64,000 bases of DNA. It comes from Marinifilum_A sediminis (GTDB lineage: Bacteria; Bacteroidota; Bacteroidia; Bacteroidales; Marinifilaceae). The position numbers and the translations under genes are program-made. This document shows, one piece after another, positions 50,819-60,035 of the stretch. Within the stretch, counting starts at the first letter, position 1, and each line of letters opens with the position of its first letter. Location of the stretch: NCBI GenBank assembly GCA_947496465.1, contig CANMCX010000015.1, forward strand, positions 1 through 64,000, read 5' to 3'. The notes beneath the pieces are model-generated. The model worked only from the letters and a program-made list of their open reading frames with translations. It did not search any database and was not told where the DNA came from.

Positions 50819-51526
50819 ATGAGTTCCAATAATTTTTTCCACAAAATTTACACGAAAAAAAGCACAGAAGAATTGCAAGCCATTGCGGTAAGTAAAGATT
50901 ATGCAAGCGATGCAAAACTTTGTGCTATTACAGTTTTAAAGGAAAGAAATGAACCAATAGAAAATCTACTAGAAACCCAACAAAAACTAATTGAACAACG
51001 AGACCTGCGCTCGGGTTCAAAAATAGATAACAGAAGATATAAAACCGGAACTTCCAGATTGTTAGCACTTATTATTGACGGCATTATCCTTAGCCTCTTT
51101 GGCTGGTTTTTTAAATTGTTTAATGGTGTAGAATCCATTGTTCTTATCAACTTAATCAATCTGCTTGGTCTTATTACTCCCTATTTGTATCATATTTTAT
51201 TTCACGGTGCCTGTGGTCAAACCATCGGTAAAATGGTAATGGACATTAAAGTCTATGATGTGTCGGAAACTAAAGTAATATCCTACAAACAAGCATTAAT
51301 AAGAGATATTATTCCATTAAGTGCCCTGCTTGTACTGCATGGTTTATCCTACTTTACAACAATAAATTCAATTGGAATATTGATTTACATGTCAATCGTT
51401 ATGTCATTGATTCTTGTATTTTGGTCGATACTTGAAATTATCACCATGCTTTTTAATAAAAAAAGAAGAGCCTTACACGATTTTATAGCTCGGACAGTAG
51501 TATTAAAAATGCATGAAAACAATTAA
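50819..51526 (+). CDS. RDD-family membrane protein (long)
   Basis: A 235-residue protein. The first 70 residues are soluble and helical (TKKSTEELQAIAVSKDYASDAKL), then an RDD domain: SRLLALIIDGIILSLFG, GQTIGKMVMDIKVYD, and RRALHDFIARTVVL near the end. It has four membrane segments. Two RDD genes in tandem suggest a heteromeric membrane complex, but no substrate is evident. The AhpD-like gene follows 26 bases downstream. Confidence 0.8.
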   Translation: MSSNNFFHKIYTKKSTEELQAIAVSKDYASDAKLCAITVLKERNEPIENLLETQQKLIEQRDLRSGSKIDNRRYKTGTSRLLALIIDGIILSLFGWFFKLFNGVESIVLINLINLLGLITPYLYHILFHGACGQTIGKMVMDIKVYDVSETKVISYKQALIRDIIPLSALLVLHGLSYFTTINSIGILIYMSIVMSLILVFWSILEIITMLFNKKRRALHDFIARTVVLKMHENN

Positions 51527-51551
51527 ATTCTAAACCCAAGCCAACCTACTT

Positions 51552-51887
51552 ATGAAAATCACCGAACAAAATCACCGCAGAGCCGAACTTAACAAAGTCA
51601 TGACCGAAAACGATGAATTCTTTACCACATTTGGACAACTTGACAATGCGGTTTATGCTGAAGAAGCAATTCCTAAAAAGTACAAGGAGTTGACAGGATT
51701 GTCAATCTCCATTTTATCGAGATGCGAAGAGTGTATTTTGTATCACCTGCAAGGCTGTCTGGAACAAATGGCAAGCAAAAAAGAAATAATAGAAGCCATT
51801 AAATTAGGAGTAATTGCTGGCGGTTCTATTACTTATCCATCGGCACGGAATGCTTTTAAAATAATGAAGGAATTAAACATAGCATAA
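51552..51887 (+). CDS. AhpD-like carboxymuconolactone-decarboxylase-family protein
   Basis: A 111-residue cytoplasmic protein with the redox pair Cys58 and Cys61 (SRCEECILYH) and His65, as in AhpD-like peroxidase adaptors, plus IKLGVIAGGSITYPSARNAF. AhpD proteins pass electrons to peroxiredoxins; many small relatives have unknown partners. Length is typical. Position after the RDD genes gives no clue to the partner. Confidence 0.85.
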   Translation: MKITEQNHRRAELNKVMTENDEFFTTFGQLDNAVYAEEAIPKKYKELTGLSISILSRCEECILYHLQGCLEQMASKKEIIEAIKLGVIAGGSITYPSARNAFKIMKELNIA

Positions 51888-51981
51888 CCATCAATTATCT
51901 ATTAATGAGTTTTTTTTATAAAAGCTATTAATAACATATAAATACAATTAACCTAAACCTTTAAATTGAAAACTAAATTTT

Positions 51982-52623
51982 ATGAAACGAATCTTACTAT
52001 TGGTATTCACCACTACATTATTCTTTAATCTAAATGCCCAAATACAAAAGGGGTCAATAATAACCGGCGGTCACTTTAATTATAATAACACAGATCATTC
52101 AACTGACAACTCATCATTCAGTAATGGTCATAATTATAGTTCAAATAGTCTTACAATTTCTCCACGAATTGGATTTTTTACTTCTGAATCAACTTTGGTT
52201 GGTATAGGTTTGGTTTTTGAACACAGAGATTCGGAAAGCGAATCTTCTGGATATTATGGTACAAGTATAGATAAATTTAAGAGTAACCTTTTTCTAATCA
52301 ACCCATACGTTACCAAATACAGTAAAATTAAAGATAAATTCTACTTTACTACAAGAGTGAACTTAATGGCAGGAATTGGTAAAGAAGATGACAATAAAGT
52401 ATTCGAATTAAGGGTAAATGCAACGCCTGGACTAAGCTACTTTGTAAATGACAAGTGGGCCTTAACATGTAGTGTTGGTAATATATATTACAATTATAAA
52501 GAAGTTAAACTTGAAGACGATTCAAACAATAAAGTTAAAGATAAACAGTACGGAACCAATTTAGATTTTAACACCTTCACACTTGGATTCCAGTATGTGA
52601 TTAATAAGAGATCGAGAGAATAA
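51982..52623 (+). CDS. Outer-membrane beta-barrel protein (first of tandem pair)
   Basis: A 213-residue protein: signal peptide to about residue 19 (NLNAQ), then alternating beta strands as in the outer-membrane beta-barrel family (PF13568-like): LTISPRIGFFTSESTLVGIGLVFEH, YFTTRVNLMAGIGKED, FTLGFQYVINK. The C-terminus is basic rather than aromatic. It is very similar to the next gene, with which it shares INPYVTKYSK and KDKFYFTTRVNLM, so the pair arose by tandem duplication. Function unknown. Confidence 0.82.
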   Translation: MKRILLLVFTTTLFFNLNAQIQKGSIITGGHFNYNNTDHSTDNSSFSNGHNYSSNSLTISPRIGFFTSESTLVGIGLVFEHRDSESESSGYYGTSIDKFKSNLFLINPYVTKYSKIKDKFYFTTRVNLMAGIGKEDDNKVFELRVNATPGLSYFVNDKWALTCSVGNIYYNYKEVKLEDDSNNKVKDKQYGTNLDFNTFTLGFQYVINKRSRE

Positions 52624-52657
52624 ACTAGCTCAAATCTAACAGTTATAACTTAATTGT

Positions 52658-53332
52658 ATGAAACGAATTTTACTACTATTGTTTGCATTTTCCTTAATGT
52701 CTAATCTAAATGCACAAATACAAAAAGGATCGATAATTATTGGTGGTGACTTAAACTATAATGGAAAGGATTATTCACAAAAGCCATCCCCCGTAGGAAA
52801 TCTTACGATCAATAGAGAATCAAACAATTTGAAGATTGCACCACAAATTAGTTTTTTCGCCAGTGAATCAACACTTATTGGCTTGGGTTTGACTTTCGAG
52901 CACTCTGACTATAAAAATATACAACGAACAATTTATCAAGATGGAACGTCTGTTATTCACTCTGAAGAAATTACTTCTAAAGAAAAACGCAATCTATTTT
53001 TAATCAATCCATACGTTACCAAATACAGTAAATTAAAGGATAAATTTTACTTTACTACAAGAGTAAATCTAATGGTAGGATTTGGAAAACAAGATGATAG
53101 TAAATTGACTGAATTCAGAGTAAATGCTACTCCAGGTCTTGCTTATTTTGTTTCTAATAAATGGGCACTTACATGTAATGTTGGTCAAATATATTACAAT
53201 AGAACTCGTTCTAAACTTGACATGGATAACTTCTCCAACAAAAGTATTAATGAGGATTACGGTATAAATGTGAAATTCAACTCATTCACCATAGGATTTC
53301 AATATGTAATGAATAAGAAATCAAAAAAATAA
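52658..53332 (+). CDS. Outer-membrane beta-barrel protein (second of tandem pair)
   Basis: A 224-residue protein with a signal peptide and the same barrel pattern as the gene 34 bases upstream. Differences are concentrated in the external loops (for example the IYQDGTSVIHSEEITSKEK insertion near residue 100), as expected of barrel paralogues under diversifying selection. It ends with a basic tail (KKSKK). A two-way terminator follows. Confidence 0.82.
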   Translation: MKRILLLLFAFSLMSNLNAQIQKGSIIIGGDLNYNGKDYSQKPSPVGNLTINRESNNLKIAPQISFFASESTLIGLGLTFEHSDYKNIQRTIYQDGTSVIHSEEITSKEKRNLFLINPYVTKYSKLKDKFYFTTRVNLMVGFGKQDDSKLTEFRVNATPGLAYFVSNKWALTCNVGQIYYNRTRSKLDMDNFSNKSINEDYGINVKFNSFTIGFQYVMNKKSKK

Positions 53333-53338
53333 TCAACA

Positions 53339-53370
53339 TTTTCATTCCCCTTTTCAGAGGGGAATGAAAA
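53339..53370. terminator. Bidirectional terminator between convergent genes
   Basis: TTTTCATTCCCC (53339-53350) is the exact complement of GGGGAATGAAAA (53359-53370); loop TTTTCAGA. Serves the barrel protein genes on the plus strand and the radical SAM gene on the minus strand. Confidence 0.85.
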
Positions 53371-53376
53371 TCAAAT

Positions 53377-54531
53377 TTAATCTTTTATAATTCCTAAATT
53401 CTTGATACTTTCACCTCTCATTTCATCCAATAGTTTTGTCTCTTTTTCGAAATTCTTCCACTGCTTGCTCAAATCCTCACTCAACATATAGGTTTCACAT
53501 TCCTTAAACTGAACCATCACCGATTGAGGAATACATTTCTTATTCGCCCAATCGTAAAACTTTTGAAATTCAAGCACTACTTTTTGCTTGTAGGCTTCAG
53601 GCAAAGCTTTAGTATTGTAGTGAAGGGGACGATCGAGCATGTTAATGTACAAGCCATCTGCTTCTATAATTTGTTCCATCAGGCAGGTTTGATACAAAGC
53701 CGGTAAATTCTGTATTGATAACACGGATATGGTTGGCGCGATTACAAAACGTATGTGTTTGTGTGGTCGCAAGAGTTCTCTATTGACCTGGAACTTCTCC
53801 CAATTGAATCCTTTACGGATGTATTCTCCTAACTTTCCGTGAGCATCGATACTAGCCATAATCTCCACCACAGGAAAATGTTTCCAAAATTTCAAAACAT
53901 CATACTCTCCCATTTTCAATTGTGAAAAATTGGTGTTGTATCGCAAATGAATCTTGGTAGCTTTATTCTTCACCAGCCAATCGAGTAATTGATAATGCTC
54001 TTTGGTTACCAAAGGTTCGCCTCCGGCAAAGTAGATCTCTTTAGCTTGCAATAAGACTTCACCAGTTTCAGATATAAATGTATCAAAATCAGTTATATTT
54101 TGTAACAAAGCGGTATCACCTAGGTTTCGTTTCATCTGTTTGGCTTCAGGAAACCATCCGGAGCTGGCACCATGCCAACAAGTACGGCAGGCAAAATTGC
54201 AGGCATTGGAAAAACGAATATCGAAATAAACAGGCAATTTGGGGTTGTTCTGTTCAAAATAATCATCATACTTTTCATGAGTTTCCTGACGGATACTCTT
54301 CCCTCCTGCCTCTTCCAATCTTTTACAAACACCACATCTGTTATCTACTTCACCATTCGAGAACTTTTCACGCAATTGCGTAATTGCTTCCCCATTCCAT
54401 ATCTCATCAAAAGATTGAATATTACAATCTCCGTAAGGAATATTGGCAACGCAACAAGCTTTAACTCTTCCGGCATTTCCAACATGGTAATGAAGCCATG
54501 GCATTAGGCAGTATGGTTTTGTTTTTGTCAT
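53377..54531 (-). CDS. Twitch-domain radical SAM protein
   Basis: A 384-residue cytoplasmic enzyme. The N-terminal part YCLMPWLHYHVGNAGRVKACC to RCGVCKRLEE (about 7-68) is a Cys-rich twitch-like domain, probably binding an extra Fe-S cluster. The radical SAM core follows: RFSNACNFACRTC (CxxxCxxC, about 107-119), YFAGGEPLVTKEHYQLLDW, and HLRYNTNFS. It uses SAM cleavage to modify a substrate; in several clusters such proteins modify peptides. No precursor peptide or partner gene is close by, so the substrate is unknown. A TAACTTTG box sits 5 bases upstream of the start, which would fit a leaderless message. Confidence 0.85.
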   Translation of the reverse strand: MTKTKPYCLMPWLHYHVGNAGRVKACCVANIPYGDCNIQSFDEIWNGEAITQLREKFSNGEVDNRCGVCKRLEEAGGKSIRQETHEKYDDYFEQNNPKLPVYFDIRFSNACNFACRTCWHGASSGWFPEAKQMKRNLGDTALLQNITDFDTFISETGEVLLQAKEIYFAGGEPLVTKEHYQLLDWLVKNKATKIHLRYNTNFSQLKMGEYDVLKFWKHFPVVEIMASIDAHGKLGEYIRKGFNWEKFQVNRELLRPHKHIRFVIAPTISVLSIQNLPALYQTCLMEQIIEADGLYINMLDRPLHYNTKALPEAYKQKVVLEFQKFYDWANKKCIPQSVMVQFKECETYMLSEDLSKQWKNFEKETKLLDEMRGESIKNLGIIKD

Positions 54532-54615
54532 GATGCAAAGTTAGAAAAAGCAACCAGCTGTCAGCAGATAGCTATAAGCTTTTCTTCCGTAAATCTTACT
54601 TTCTCATTAAAACTA

Positions 54616-54643
54616 AAAAAGGGAGACCAAAGCCTCCCCTTTA
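54616..54643 (-). terminator. Terminator of the Ptb-like pair
   Basis: GGGAG (54621-54625) pairs with CTCCC (54634-54638), flanked by an A run and T run. On the minus strand it follows the Ptb-like gene stop and precedes the radical SAM gene. Confidence 0.55.
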
Positions 54644-54661
54644 AATATATGATGTTGAAAA

Positions 54662-55573
54662 TTAATCTGCCATTAACACCGATAAAGCAATACAGTAAAA
54701 TTTCGATTTCTCACTTTCACTTCTCGACATTACCACAACTGGTTTTGTTGTTCCCTGAATCAATCCTCCCAATTCTCCACCTGCAAATAACATCAATCCT
54801 TTGTAAAAAGAATTACATGCTTCCAATGATGGGAAAATCAAACAGTCCGCTTCACCATTAATCGGTGTTGGAATTCCTTTGATCTCAACCGAAGCAGGAT
54901 CACAAGCAAGGAAAACATCCAATGGTCCATCAACAATGCAATCTTTAATCTGTCCACGATCAGCCATTTTACAAATAATTGAATCATCTACAGATCCCTG
55001 AAAAGCAGGATTTGGTTTTTCAGTTGCTGATATCAAGGCAACCTTTGGTTTTTCTATGCCAAATTTCTGTGCCATTTTCACAGAATAGTTCACCATAGCA
55101 ATCTTCTGGTTCAAATCAGGATATGGCAATACTGCAGTATCGGACACAAAAAGCAATTTATCGTATTTTGGTAAATCCAAAGCACAAACGTAGCTCATTA
55201 CCGCTTTTGGAGGCAATAGTCCATATTCTTTGTTTAAAACCGCTTTCAAAAATTTATCAGTACCGACCAATCCTTTCATCACAACATCAACCTCATCGGC
55301 ACGAGCCATACGAACAGCTTCTGTAGTTGCTGCCACATCATTTGGAATGTGAACAATGGTAAAAATATCAGGATTGATATTCTCTTCCTGAGCTTTAGCC
55401 CTAATTTCAGCCTCATCACCAATCATTACCGCTTCAACAAAACCTTCGTTGATAGCTTTGGCAATTGCACCAATAGTATTAGGATCCTGAGCATAAGCAA
55501 CAGCAATTTTCTTTTTCTTTCCGCTTTCGCGAAGATGATCGACCATTTGGTCTAATGAACGAATTGGGGACAT
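54662..55573 (-). CDS. Phosphate butyryltransferase-like protein (first copy)
   Basis: A 303-residue protein of the phosphate acetyl/butyryltransferase family (PTA_PTB). Landmarks: VAYAQDPNTIGAIAKAINEG, VIMKGLVGTDKFLKAVLNKE, PPKAVMSYVCAL, FVSDTAVLPYPDLNQKIAM, KVALISATEKPNP and PINGEADCLIFPSLE. Such enzymes move acyl groups between CoA and phosphate. The typical partner, butyrate kinase, is not in the window. It is similar in full length to the gene 56 bases upstream on the same strand. The acyl group is not fixed by the sequence. Confidence 0.85.
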   Translation of the reverse strand: MSPIRSLDQMVDHLRESGKKKKIAVAYAQDPNTIGAIAKAINEGFVEAVMIGDEAEIRAKAQEENINPDIFTIVHIPNDVAATTEAVRMARADEVDVVMKGLVGTDKFLKAVLNKEYGLLPPKAVMSYVCALDLPKYDKLLFVSDTAVLPYPDLNQKIAMVNYSVKMAQKFGIEKPKVALISATEKPNPAFQGSVDDSIICKMADRGQIKDCIVDGPLDVFLACDPASVEIKGIPTPINGEADCLIFPSLEACNSFYKGLMLFAGGELGGLIQGTTKPVVVMSRSESEKSKFYCIALSVLMAD

Positions 55574-55629
55574 GTATTTATAATTTATTTGAATAGAGAC
55601 GGACAGCCGTCCGTCTCCACTGGGATATA

Positions 55630-56535
55630 TTATTTTGAAGCAACTAATGCTGCCAATGCGATAGAATACAATTTGGTTTTAACACTATCGCCACGTGATG
55701 AAAGAATTGCAGGACATTTTGCGCCAACAACCATAGCACCTAACTCAGCATTAGCTAATTTTGTATTGCATTTGTAGAATACATTACCCGATTCGATATT
55801 TGGGAAAACCAAGCAATCAGCATCACCTGCTACTTTAGAATCCAATTTCTTAATCTCAGCCGATTCTTTATCAATTGCTACATCAAGAGCCAAAGGTCCG
55901 TCAACATAAGCGCTTTTGATCTGACCACGATCAGCCATTTTAGAAATAATAGCAGCATCAACACATGCATCCATTTTAGGCAATACTTGTTCCGATGCAG
56001 CAACCAAAGCAACTTTAGGAGTCTCGATACCTAATGACTTAGCAACATTTACTACATAGTTGGTTAAGGCAATTTTCTGATTCAAATCAGGCTGAGGAAT
56101 AACAGCAACATCGCTACATACCAATAATTTGTGATAGTTCGGATTCTCCATTACGGTTACGTGACTCAACACAGCTTTTGGAGGCATCAAACCTTTTTCT
56201 TTGTTAAGGATAGCTTTCATATACTTGTCAGTACTAACCAATCCCTTCATGATCATATCACCTTCGCCATTATTGATCAATTCTACCGCTTTTTGTGCAG
56301 CTTTCAATTCATTAGGCTCATGAACAATCGTAAATTTGTTTGCATCGATATTGTGATCTGCACAAGTTTTCTCAATTGTATCTTTATCACCAACTAAAAC
56401 ACCAGCAACAATACCTGCCTCTACTGCATTGTTTACTGCTTCGATAGTGTGTGCATCATTCGCATAAGCTGCTACCAAACGCTTTTTGTCGTTACTTTTA
56501 AGAACGTCAATGATTTGCTCCAAACGTGTAATCAT
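55630..56535 (-). CDS. Phosphate butyryltransferase-like protein (second copy)
   Basis: A 301-residue paralogue of the protein at 54662: AYANDAHTIEAVNNAVEAG, MIMKGLVSTDKYMKAILNKEKGLMPPKAVLSH, LLVCSDVAVIPQPDLNQKIALTNY, KVALVAASEQ and VAGDADCLVFPNIE. It lies between the sensor kinase gene (upstream) and the first copy (56 bases apart). Two neighbouring transferases without a kinase could work with the acetate kinase AckA encoded 3.5 kb upstream, or with a distant kinase. Confidence 0.85.
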   Translation of the reverse strand: MITRLEQIIDVLKSNDKKRLVAAYANDAHTIEAVNNAVEAGIVAGVLVGDKDTIEKTCADHNIDANKFTIVHEPNELKAAQKAVELINNGEGDMIMKGLVSTDKYMKAILNKEKGLMPPKAVLSHVTVMENPNYHKLLVCSDVAVIPQPDLNQKIALTNYVVNVAKSLGIETPKVALVAASEQVLPKMDACVDAAIISKMADRGQIKSAYVDGPLALDVAIDKESAEIKKLDSKVAGDADCLVFPNIESGNVFYKCNTKLANAELGAMVVGAKCPAILSSRGDSVKTKLYSIALAALVASK

Positions 56536-56761
56536 CCTTTATATTTGTTTAAGTGATTGTTTTGCGGATTAAGTATCCATATTTAAGTTGTAAGGCAAAA
56601 ATAAGAAATAATTACGAATCACATAAAAAGCTCTTATTAAACTTTCGATTTTCCAGACAATAAAGGGAAATGATAACAATGTGAAATTTACACACAAATA
56701 AAAAATCAAAATTAATTTATACTCTCATTCATAACTAAAGTAAATGATCAAATATAATAAC

Positions 56762-59700
56762 TTACCATTTTTTAAGTGGTATAGAGAAGTAAAATGAAGT
56801 GCCTTTATCTTTAACACTGCTAACGCGAATTTGTCCACCATTCATTTCAACAAATTCCTTACTCAACATCAAACCAAAACCGGTTCCTGTTTCATTGGCA
56901 GTTCCTTCGCTTGTAAAAATAGAATCAATTTTAAACAATTGTTTCACCTGTTTTTCCGACATTCCAACCCCCTGGTCTTTCACCTGAACAATAGCAAATT
57001 TATCTTTTTTCATTGCCCGTAGCACAATATTTTGTCCAGGAAAGGAGAACTTTATAGCATTGGATATCAAATTTCTGATACAAGTATCAACCATAGATTT
57101 ATCAGCATCAACCAATATGCTCTCGAAATCTCCCTTAATGTGAATATCCTTTAATGAGGCTAAAATCTGATGTGATTCCAAATTGTTTTGCAAAACCGTT
57201 GCCAAATCGAACTCAACTTTATTCAGTTTGAAATTTCCTTTTTGCACATTCGCCCATTCCAACAAACTTTCCAAGAGTTTAAATGTATCATCGGAAGATT
57301 TATGAATCATTTCAAGAAGTTCCTTCTTCTCTTCATCGCTCAGCATGTCGCCATCATGTAGCAACATCTTAGAAAATCCCCGAATGGCATTAAATGGGTT
57401 TCTTAAATCGTGACCAATAATCGATAAAAATCTATCTTTCGCCTTATTGGCAAGTAACAAACTCTGGTTGGCATCCTGCAACTGAACCGTACGTTCAGAA
57501 ACTTCTTTCTCTAATATTGCCATGTGCTGCTTTGCACGTTGCTTACTATATGCATTTGTAGCAAACACCAACAATAGTATCACTATCAACTCTGACAATA
57601 ATGTATACCATCTCAAGTACCAAACCTGATTAACTTTTAAAGGAATAATCCGATGATCACTCCAAGCATAATTTCCTTCATGCTTACAACGAATACAAAT
57701 TTGATAATCTCCAGGTTCCAAATCAGATACAATTACTTGATTTTTACCAGACAGTTCTTTCCAATCGGTAATTTTTGCCTCTCCTTTAAGAATACAATAC
57801 TGAAATTGATTTTGTTTCTGAGGATAAATCGTAGCCGTTACATCCAATAACAACATAGCGCCGGTAGTTACCTCTAATTGTGTATTAGGATAAATAAACT
57901 GTGTTTCCTCCTTTGCAACGTGTACAATAGGTTTTGGCGTTTCGGGAATAGAATCACTAACATGCGCGTAAGCTAATCCGTTTGAAGTACCAACCCAAAG
58001 GTACCCTTTATCATCAACCAATAAATTTCCAATAGTAAAAGTTTTAGATGGTAACCCCTGATCAGGAGTAAACAGAGAAATATCATCTTTACGCTTACGA
58101 ATTACACCTTTACTGGTTGTTATCCAAAGTGCATTGTACTGATCAACAGCAATTGCATTAATTTCACCCCGATTGATATCTCCAAGATCAATTTCTTCTA
58201 TTTTAGAATCGTAGTACTTAAATAAACCTGAAGAACTTCCAATATAAATGGTATCCTTAACTGGTTCTAGATCACGAATCCAAAAATCACCTGTTATCTT
58301 AATCGGTAACTCTTTACTAATGTTCTCAAAACTATCAGTTTCTCGGTTATAGCTATACAAATAAGAGTGTTCGTACTCACCACCAACAAAAAGTATATTA
58401 TTTTTGTGAAAACAAATATCCTGAACAATACGTCTATCATTGAATTGATCGAGATAGGAATGAATGGTTTCTTCATCTAAATTAACCTTAAAAAGCTCTT
58501 TATCAGAAACAATCCAAACCTCACTGGATGTTTCATACTCTATATCGGTAATCGCCTGATTGCTAATAGTAAGTGTTTTTACAAAGGTACTATCCTGAAA
58601 TAAATGCAATTCTCCACTTTCCGTACCAATTAGCATATAATCACCATAATTCTGAAATACATTGAGTGAACCTTCAATCTCAAAATCCTGAATTTGTACT
58701 CTCTGATCATCTATTACTTTATACAAATGACTTCTTCCTGCACAAACGATCTCGCCTTTGGTATTTTTTCTAATACTTGCTACATATTCTGAATTTGCCG
58801 TTAAAAACTGTGAAGTAAAAAACTTTTTCTCCATCACTATGGCTCCCGAATTGGTTGCCACCCAAAATTTTCCAAAATCATCCTTAAATAAGCCATTAAT
58901 TGTAAAATAAGGAAATCCACTCACAGGATAAAAACGATGCTCATCACTCAATTCTATTTCCACTAATCCTTGAAACCAGGTACCCGCCAGAATGCGATTT
59001 TCACTTATTCGTTCGAAGCATGAGGCAAGAATGTCTTTTGAAATTACTTCGTTATGAACCACTCTACCATTAAAATCAAAAATAATTTTCACAATTCCTT
59101 TCGAAGTGCCGAGTAAAAATTCATTAGCACCAATTTTAAATGAAGAGTGAACTAGAAATTCCGGTTTAAAAATGGATTCCTTAAATGAATTAGTCTTACT
59201 TTCATATTTATAAAAAAAACCTTTTTGAGAAACAACAATTAAATTCCCATTATCACATTCTAAAAATTGAAATGATCTGGCATAAGAACTTGTTAGGTTC
59301 TTTTCATCCATGGTGTATTTTTCAATAGTTCCACCATTTAGTCTAAATATATGATTGTAATCAGTTATCCAAATCCTATTTTCATGATCTTCAAATGCAT
59401 GTTTTGGATATTTTGGTGCAGAAGGATCAAAATTACATTCTATTATTAATTCTATATCATTTTTCTCAAATGATGGATTAACCTGATATATCGCATCATC
59501 GGAAACAGCCAATAATTTACCACTATTCAGCTTAAATAATTCCTTAAAATATTGTGATTTACCTTCAGGTAATTCGAATTGATTAAATTGATCATTGATT
59601 AATGAATATACACCTCCATCCGTAGCAAAATAATAAATACCCAAAGAATCCTGACTCGTTGACTTGACCAGTTCTTCATTTAATTTGTTCTGCTTATTGT

Positions 59701-59806
59701 ATTCGTGAAAACGAAAATTTGTACGCTGAGCAACAGATGAAAATCCGATTAAGACGAATAAGGCAAAAAGTGGTAAATATTTGTGCGTTGTTAGGAATTT
59801 AAGCAT
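56762..59806 (-). CDS. Sensor histidine kinase with two-component propeller (Reg_prop/Y_Y_Y)
   Basis: A 1014-residue membrane kinase. Signal peptide to about residue 26 (FSSVAQ). Seven-bladed-propeller repeats follow (two-component propeller, about 30-630; LWITTSKGVIRKRK, LWVGTSNGLAYAH), then a Y_Y_Y-like beta domain (to about 725), one membrane span (about 730-753) and the kinase: HisKA with His799 (IIGHDLRNPFNAI), N box IRNLISNAIKFSF, G1 KDQGVGM and G2 TGTGFGLML. There is no receiver or AraC output domain, so it is not a hybrid; a separate response regulator is needed and none is nearby. The propeller likely senses a saccharide or envelope signal. An inverted repeat (59872-59885) lies upstream. 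Confidence 0.9.
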   Translation of the reverse strand: MLKFLTTHKYLPLFALFVLIGFSSVAQRTNFRFHEYNKQNKLNEELVKSTSQDSLGIYYFATDGGVYSLINDQFNQFELPEGKSQYFKELFKLNSGKLLAVSDDAIYQVNPSFEKNDIELIIECNFDPSAPKYPKHAFEDHENRIWITDYNHIFRLNGGTIEKYTMDEKNLTSSYARSFQFLECDNGNLIVVSQKGFFYKYESKTNSFKESIFKPEFLVHSSFKIGANEFLLGTSKGIVKIIFDFNGRVVHNEVISKDILASCFERISENRILAGTWFQGLVEIELSDEHRFYPVSGFPYFTINGLFKDDFGKFWVATNSGAIVMEKKFFTSQFLTANSEYVASIRKNTKGEIVCAGRSHLYKVIDDQRVQIQDFEIEGSLNVFQNYGDYMLIGTESGELHLFQDSTFVKTLTISNQAITDIEYETSSEVWIVSDKELFKVNLDEETIHSYLDQFNDRRIVQDICFHKNNILFVGGEYEHSYLYSYNRETDSFENISKELPIKITGDFWIRDLEPVKDTIYIGSSSGLFKYYDSKIEEIDLGDINRGEINAIAVDQYNALWITTSKGVIRKRKDDISLFTPDQGLPSKTFTIGNLLVDDKGYLWVGTSNGLAYAHVSDSIPETPKPIVHVAKEETQFIYPNTQLEVTTGAMLLLDVTATIYPQKQNQFQYCILKGEAKITDWKELSGKNQVIVSDLEPGDYQICIRCKHEGNYAWSDHRIIPLKVNQVWYLRWYTLLSELIVILLLVFATNAYSKQRAKQHMAILEKEVSERTVQLQDANQSLLLANKAKDRFLSIIGHDLRNPFNAIRGFSKMLLHDGDMLSDEEKKELLEMIHKSSDDTFKLLESLLEWANVQKGNFKLNKVEFDLATVLQNNLESHQILASLKDIHIKGDFESILVDADKSMVDTCIRNLISNAIKFSFPGQNIVLRAMKKDKFAIVQVKDQGVGMSEKQVKQLFKIDSIFTSEGTANETGTGFGLMLSKEFVEMNGGQIRVSSVKDKGTSFYFSIPLKKW

Positions 59807-59871
59807 ATACAGGTTTCTTTTATCTCCTTTCGGTGATGAGTCTTTGCAACTAAACGATTTTATTATGATTT

Positions 59872-59885
59872 TGTTTCACGAAACA
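59872..59885. promoter_or_regulatory. Operator-like inverted repeat TGTTTCACGAAACA
   Basis: A 14-base near-perfect palindrome (TGTTTC-AC-GAAACA) 66 bases before the sensor kinase start, after the ackA terminator. It could bind a dimeric regulator; none can be named. Confidence 0.35.
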
Positions 59886-59982
59886 TCCGTAAAATCAACA
59901 AAAGAGTAATAATTATCAATGTTTGCTTTGCTCAAAGCAACTACTTGTTTGCTTCTATTTTTTCACAGGCACTGATGCTATA

Positions 59983-60012
59983 CAAAAAAAGCCTGGCTTA
60001 AAAACCAGGCTT
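59983..60012 (-). terminator. Rho-independent terminator of ackA
   Basis: AAGCCTGG (59989-59996) and CCAGGCTT (60005-60012) are exact complements; on the minus strand a run of T follows. Confidence 0.85.
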
Positions 60013-60035
60013 CTCACAATTATATTGAAGTTATA

